Positions 15,609 to 17,980 of a stretch of 17,980 nucleotides of DNA are shown piece after piece. The notes under the pieces were generated by a model. The model saw only the letters and a list, made by a program, of their open reading frames with translations. It was not told the DNA's origin and made no database searches. How positions within the stretch are numbered: the first letter of the stretch is position 1; every line of letters begins with the position of its first letter. This stretch comes from CAYVQE01 sp964633205 (GTDB taxonomy: Bacteria > Myxococcota > B64-G9), in assembly GCA_964633205.1 (NCBI GenBank), contig CAZWFN010000132.1, positions 1-17,980 on the forward strand. The letters run 5' to 3'. The translations under genes were made by a program, and so were the position numbers.

Positions 15609-17408
15609 ATGGCCGAGGCGGTGCTCAACCTCGACGGCGCCCTGTTCGGCGGCTGGCTCTATTCGGGCGCCCGCTCGGTGGTCGCCAACCAGGCAGGGCT
15701 CGACCGGATCAACGTCTTCCCGGTGCCGGACGGCGACACCGGCAGCAACCTGGTGGCCACCCTGGCCGCCGCCGCCGGGCCCTTCCGCCAGGGCATGCCG
15801 GCCAGCGTGGCCGAGGCCGCCCGCCAGGCCGCGGCCGCCGCGCTGGACGGGGCGCGCGGCAACTCGGGCGCCATCGTGGCCCAGTTCCTCCACGGCTTCG
15901 CCGCCGGCGTGCACGACCTGGCCGCCCTGGGCGCCCGCGCCTTCGCCGAGGCCGCCCGCCGCGGCAGCGAGGCCGCCTACCGGGCGCTGCGCCGGCCCCA
16001 GGAGGGCACCATCCTGTCGGTGCTGCGCGCCTGGGCCGACGGGCTGACCGCCCACGCCCGCGAATCGGACGACCTGGCTCTGGTGATGCAGCGCGCCCTG
16101 GGCACGGCCAGCAGCGCCCTGGCCCGGACCCCGCAGCAGCTGGCCGTGCTGGCCGAGCACGGGGTGGTCGACGCCGGCGGCCAGGGCTTCATCCACTTTC
16201 TGCAAGGCGCGGGCTCGTATCTCGAGACGCGGCTGCCCATCCGCTGGGATCTGCCCGACGAGGTCGCCGGCGCTGTCTTCGCCGGCGCCGGGCCGGGCCA
16301 CGGCGGGCACCGCGCCGCGCATCGCTACTGCTCCGAGGCCCTGGTGCAGGGCCGCGACCTGTCGCGCCAGGCCCTGTTCGACGCGCTGGATCCCATCGGC
16401 GACTCGCTGGTGGTGGCCGGGCAGCAGCAGCGGCTGCGCGTCCACCTGCACACCGACCAGCCGCGGCTGTTCTTCGACCGGGTGGCCGCCGCCGGCGAGC
16501 TGGCCGCCTGCAAGGTCGACGACATGTGGCTGCAGCAGCGGCAGCCCGATGCGGCCCCCATCGCCCTGGTGACCGACTCGACCTGCGATCTGCCCGAGCT
16601 CGAGGCGCTGGGCCTGCACGTCTATGCGGTGCCGCTGAGCGTGCGCTTCGGCCGCGAGCGCTACCTGGACGGCGTGGATCTGGCGCCGGCGGCCTTTTTC
16701 CAGAAGCTGGCCGCCAGCGCCGAGCTGCCCAGCACCTCGCAGCCGGCGGCCGGCGACTTCCAGCGGCTCTACGGGCGGCTGCTCGAGCGCTACCCGCGCC
16801 TGCTCTCGGTGCACATCGCCGGTTCCATCTCGGGCACGGTGCAGGCCGCCCGCGCCGCGGCCGAGCAGGTGGCGCCGGAGCGCATCCGGGTGATCGACTC
16901 GCGCCAGGTGTCGGTGGGGCTGGGCCTGGTGGTCGCGGCGCTGGGCCGGGCCATCCGCGGCGGCGCCGACCTGGAGACCGCGGCCGCGCAGGGCCGCGCG
17001 CTGCGCGAGCAGGTGCGCGTGTTCGGCACCACGCCCTCGCTGCAGCACGCGGTGCGCGGTGGCCGGGTCGACGCCAAGGTGGCCTGGCTGCTGGAGCGGC
17101 TGGGCATCAAGCCGCTGGTGCACTTCGACGATTCGGGCAAGCCCTACAAGGGCGGGGTGGCCGTCGGCTTCGAGCGCGCCATGCGCCGGCTGGCGCAGCA
17201 GGCCCGCGACTGGGCCGCCGGCCCGGTGGATCGCGCCCTGGTGGTCCACGCCCAGGCCCCCGCCTCCGGCGCCAGCCTGGCCCGGCTGGCCCGGCAGACC
17301 CTCGATCTGGCCGAGGTGCCCATCGTGCCCGCCGGCTCCGTGCTCGGCAACCACGTCGGCCCCGGCGCCGTCGCCCTGGCCGTGCGCCGCGCGGTGCATC
17401 GGGGATGA
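15609..17408 (+). CDS. Fused DhaL (FakA-like) and DegV (FakB-like) fatty-acid-kinase protein
   Basis: The 599-aa product joins the two halves of bacterial fatty acid kinase. The N-terminal DhaL nucleotide/Mg domain (about 1-200) has NVFPVPDGDTGSNL with Asp41 and Asp43, and GARGNSGAIVAQF. A FakA-type middle region (about 220-310) has HRYCSEALVQG, GDSLVVAGQQQRLRVHLHTD and conserved Cys/His residues. The DegV domain (about 318-599) has ALVTDSTCDLP, STSQPAAGDF, HIAGSISGTVQAA and KPLVHFDDSGK, the fatty-acid-binding fold of FakB. In Firmicutes, FakB presents a fatty acid to FakA, which makes acyl-phosphate for phospholipid synthesis. Here binder and kinase would be one chain. The ATG follows GGAGGGG by 5 bases. 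The FakA C-terminal domain seems absent, replaced by DegV. Confidence 0.9.
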   Translation: MAEAVLNLDGALFGGWLYSGARSVVANQAGLDRINVFPVPDGDTGSNLVATLAAAAGPFRQGMPASVAEAARQAAAAALDGARGNSGAIVAQFLHGFAAGVHDLAALGARAFAEAARRGSEAAYRALRRPQEGTILSVLRAWADGLTAHARESDDLALVMQRALGTASSALARTPQQLAVLAEHGVVDAGGQGFIHFLQGAGSYLETRLPIRWDLPDEVAGAVFAGAGPGHGGHRAAHRYCSEALVQGRDLSRQALFDALDPIGDSLVVAGQQQRLRVHLHTDQPRLFFDRVAAAGELAACKVDDMWLQQRQPDAAPIALVTDSTCDLPELEALGLHVYAVPLSVRFGRERYLDGVDLAPAAFFQKLAASAELPSTSQPAAGDFQRLYGRLLERYPRLLSVHIAGSISGTVQAARAAAEQVAPERIRVIDSRQVSVGLGLVVAALGRAIRGGADLETAAAQGRALREQVRVFGTTPSLQHAVRGGRVDAKVAWLLERLGIKPLVHFDDSGKPYKGGVAVGFERAMRRLAQQARDWAAGPVDRALVVHAQAPASGASLARLARQTLDLAEVPIVPAGSVLGNHVGPGAVALAVRRAVHRG

Positions 17409-17425
17409 CCCCGGTCCGGATCCGT

Positions 17426-17742
17426 TCAAATCAGGTCGTTGAAGGCATCCACGGTCAGGCCGGCTTGGCGGATGATGCTGCGCAGAGTTCCCCGATCGAG
17501 GGTCTTGTACCATTCCTTCGCAGAAACTGCTTCGATAGCGTATACAACTCTGGTGGAATGGTACTGCTCTTGGCTTTGGTTGCGGCGGTAGCAGCGCTGT
17601 GATCCGGGACAGTCAGCTGTGCGAACGGTTGGTCGCGGCGCAGGATGATATGGCTGCCCTTCTGGCGTACGAAGCGAAAGCCGGCGCCTTTCAGCGCCCG
17701 GATCGCTTCAGCCCCGGAAATGACCGGCAGTGAAGGACTCAT
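17426..17742 (-). pseudogene. hicA: hicA-type toxin gene interrupted by a 92-bp insertion
   Basis: HicA toxins are small dsRBD-like RNases that cleave mRNA. The first 48 codons are typical: LPVISGAEAIRALKGAGFRF, then QKGSHIILRR with the catalytic-type His31, then LTVPDH. After PDH the reading frame continues with unrelated sequence to a stop at 17455 (95 aa). The expected HicA ending, KTLDRGTLRSIIRQAGLTVD and AFNDLI, lies in a different frame and stops at 17426. Removing 17507-17598 (92 bp) rejoins the two parts into a normal 74-aa HicA. So the toxin is probably inactive, unless the altered 95-aa product or a frameshift retains function. The ATG overlaps the hicB stop as ATGA. Confidence 0.7.
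17507..17564. repeat. Inverted repeat within the insertion in hicA
   Basis: GTACCATTCC (17507-17516) and GGAATGGTAC (17555-17564) form a perfect 10-bp inverted repeat around a 38-base loop. One end lies exactly at the inferred insertion junction. The remainder of the insertion (17565-17598) can form a second, weaker hairpin: CTGCT at 17564-17568 against AGCAG at 17590-17594. Confidence 0.7.
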
Positions 17743-17945
17743 ACGGCGACGACGATAGTCTGGAAGTTCTCGTTTGGCACGGGCAGGTCGTCTTGTTCCA
17801 GCGCTTCGACGTAGGCGTCGATGGCCTCGCGGATGTTGGCCAGGGCTTCCTCCCGCGTTTCGCCCTGCGAGATGCAGCCCGGTAGAGAGGGGACTTCGAC
17901 AACCCAGTATCCGTCTTCACCCGGATAGAGCACGACTTGGCGCAT
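17739..17945 (-). CDS. hicB: HicB-type antitoxin
   Basis: HicB antitoxins block HicA through a partial RNase H-like fold. The 68-aa product shows the family pattern: QVVLYPGEDGYWVVEVPSLP, then GCISQGETREEALANIREAI, then DAYVEALEQDDLPVP. It has no added DNA-binding domain, so autoregulation, if any, would need another factor. The ATG at 17945 is supported by AGGAGG 9 bases upstream; an in-frame GTG at 17972 lies ahead of that site. It overlaps hicA by 4 bases. Because hicA is disrupted, this may be an orphaned antitoxin. Only 35 bases of upstream sequence remain in the window, so its promoter cannot be judged. Confidence 0.88.
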   Translation of the reverse strand: MRQVVLYPGEDGYWVVEVPSLPGCISQGETREEALANIREAIDAYVEALEQDDLPVPNENFQTIVVAV

Positions 17946-17980
17946 CTGTGGCCACCTCCTGAAATCTTTCACCAGTCAGC

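Noticed and set aside
15372..17513. 713-codon minus-strand open frame opposite the DhaL-DegV gene
   Set aside because: It is the antisense shadow of a gene with intact DhaL and DegV motifs; no domain or ribosome site supports it.

Overview
The window is high-GC, densely packed DNA with no RNA genes, CRISPR array or transposase that I can see. It is almost certainly bacterial. It encodes a PlsB-type glycerol-3-phosphate acyltransferase, a DhaL/DegV (fatty-acid-kinase-like) fusion and a HicBA-type module, and it has sigma70-like promoters. The style (large TPR-CHAT protein, PlsB, very GC-rich) would fit a Myxococcota/Deltaproteobacteria-like or related uncultured lineage, but the lineage is inference. 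Against that background the gatE-gatD pair is conspicuous, because GatDE is the archaeal-type tRNA-dependent glutamine amidotransferase.

Layout. (1) Bases 1-4346 (+): a very large protein, cut by the window edge, with two CHAT-type caspase-like modules. The first has lost the catalytic His and Cys; a TPR array separates it from a second, apparently active module. (2) 4343-7849 (-): plsB followed 6 bp later by an unrecognised 295-aa gene. This unit converges on the CHAT gene with overlapping stop codons. (3) 8038-8439 (+): a small membrane-tethered protein, divergent from plsB across a compact promoter region. (4) 8496-11887 (-): gatE then gatD, overlapping by ATGA. (5) 12108-14675 (+): a DUF4241-like protein with a long Glu/Arg-rich helix, then a dihydrolipoamide-dehydrogenase-family flavoprotein. 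(6) 14689-15492 (-): a DUF1295 membrane protein. (7) 15609-17408 (+): a fused FakA-like/FakB-like protein. (8) 17426-17945 (-): hicB plus a hicA interrupted by a 92-bp insertion that contains hairpins.

Functionally, plsB and the DhaL-DegV fusion both point to fatty-acid activation and phospholipid assembly. gatED is a self-contained Gln-tRNA synthesis unit. The CHAT protein has the architecture of a regulated protease: TPR sensor regions plus an inactive protease copy next to an active one. Its partner genes, if any, lie upstream of the window. No gap between genes exceeds 300 bases; the longest is 11888-12107, about 220 bp.
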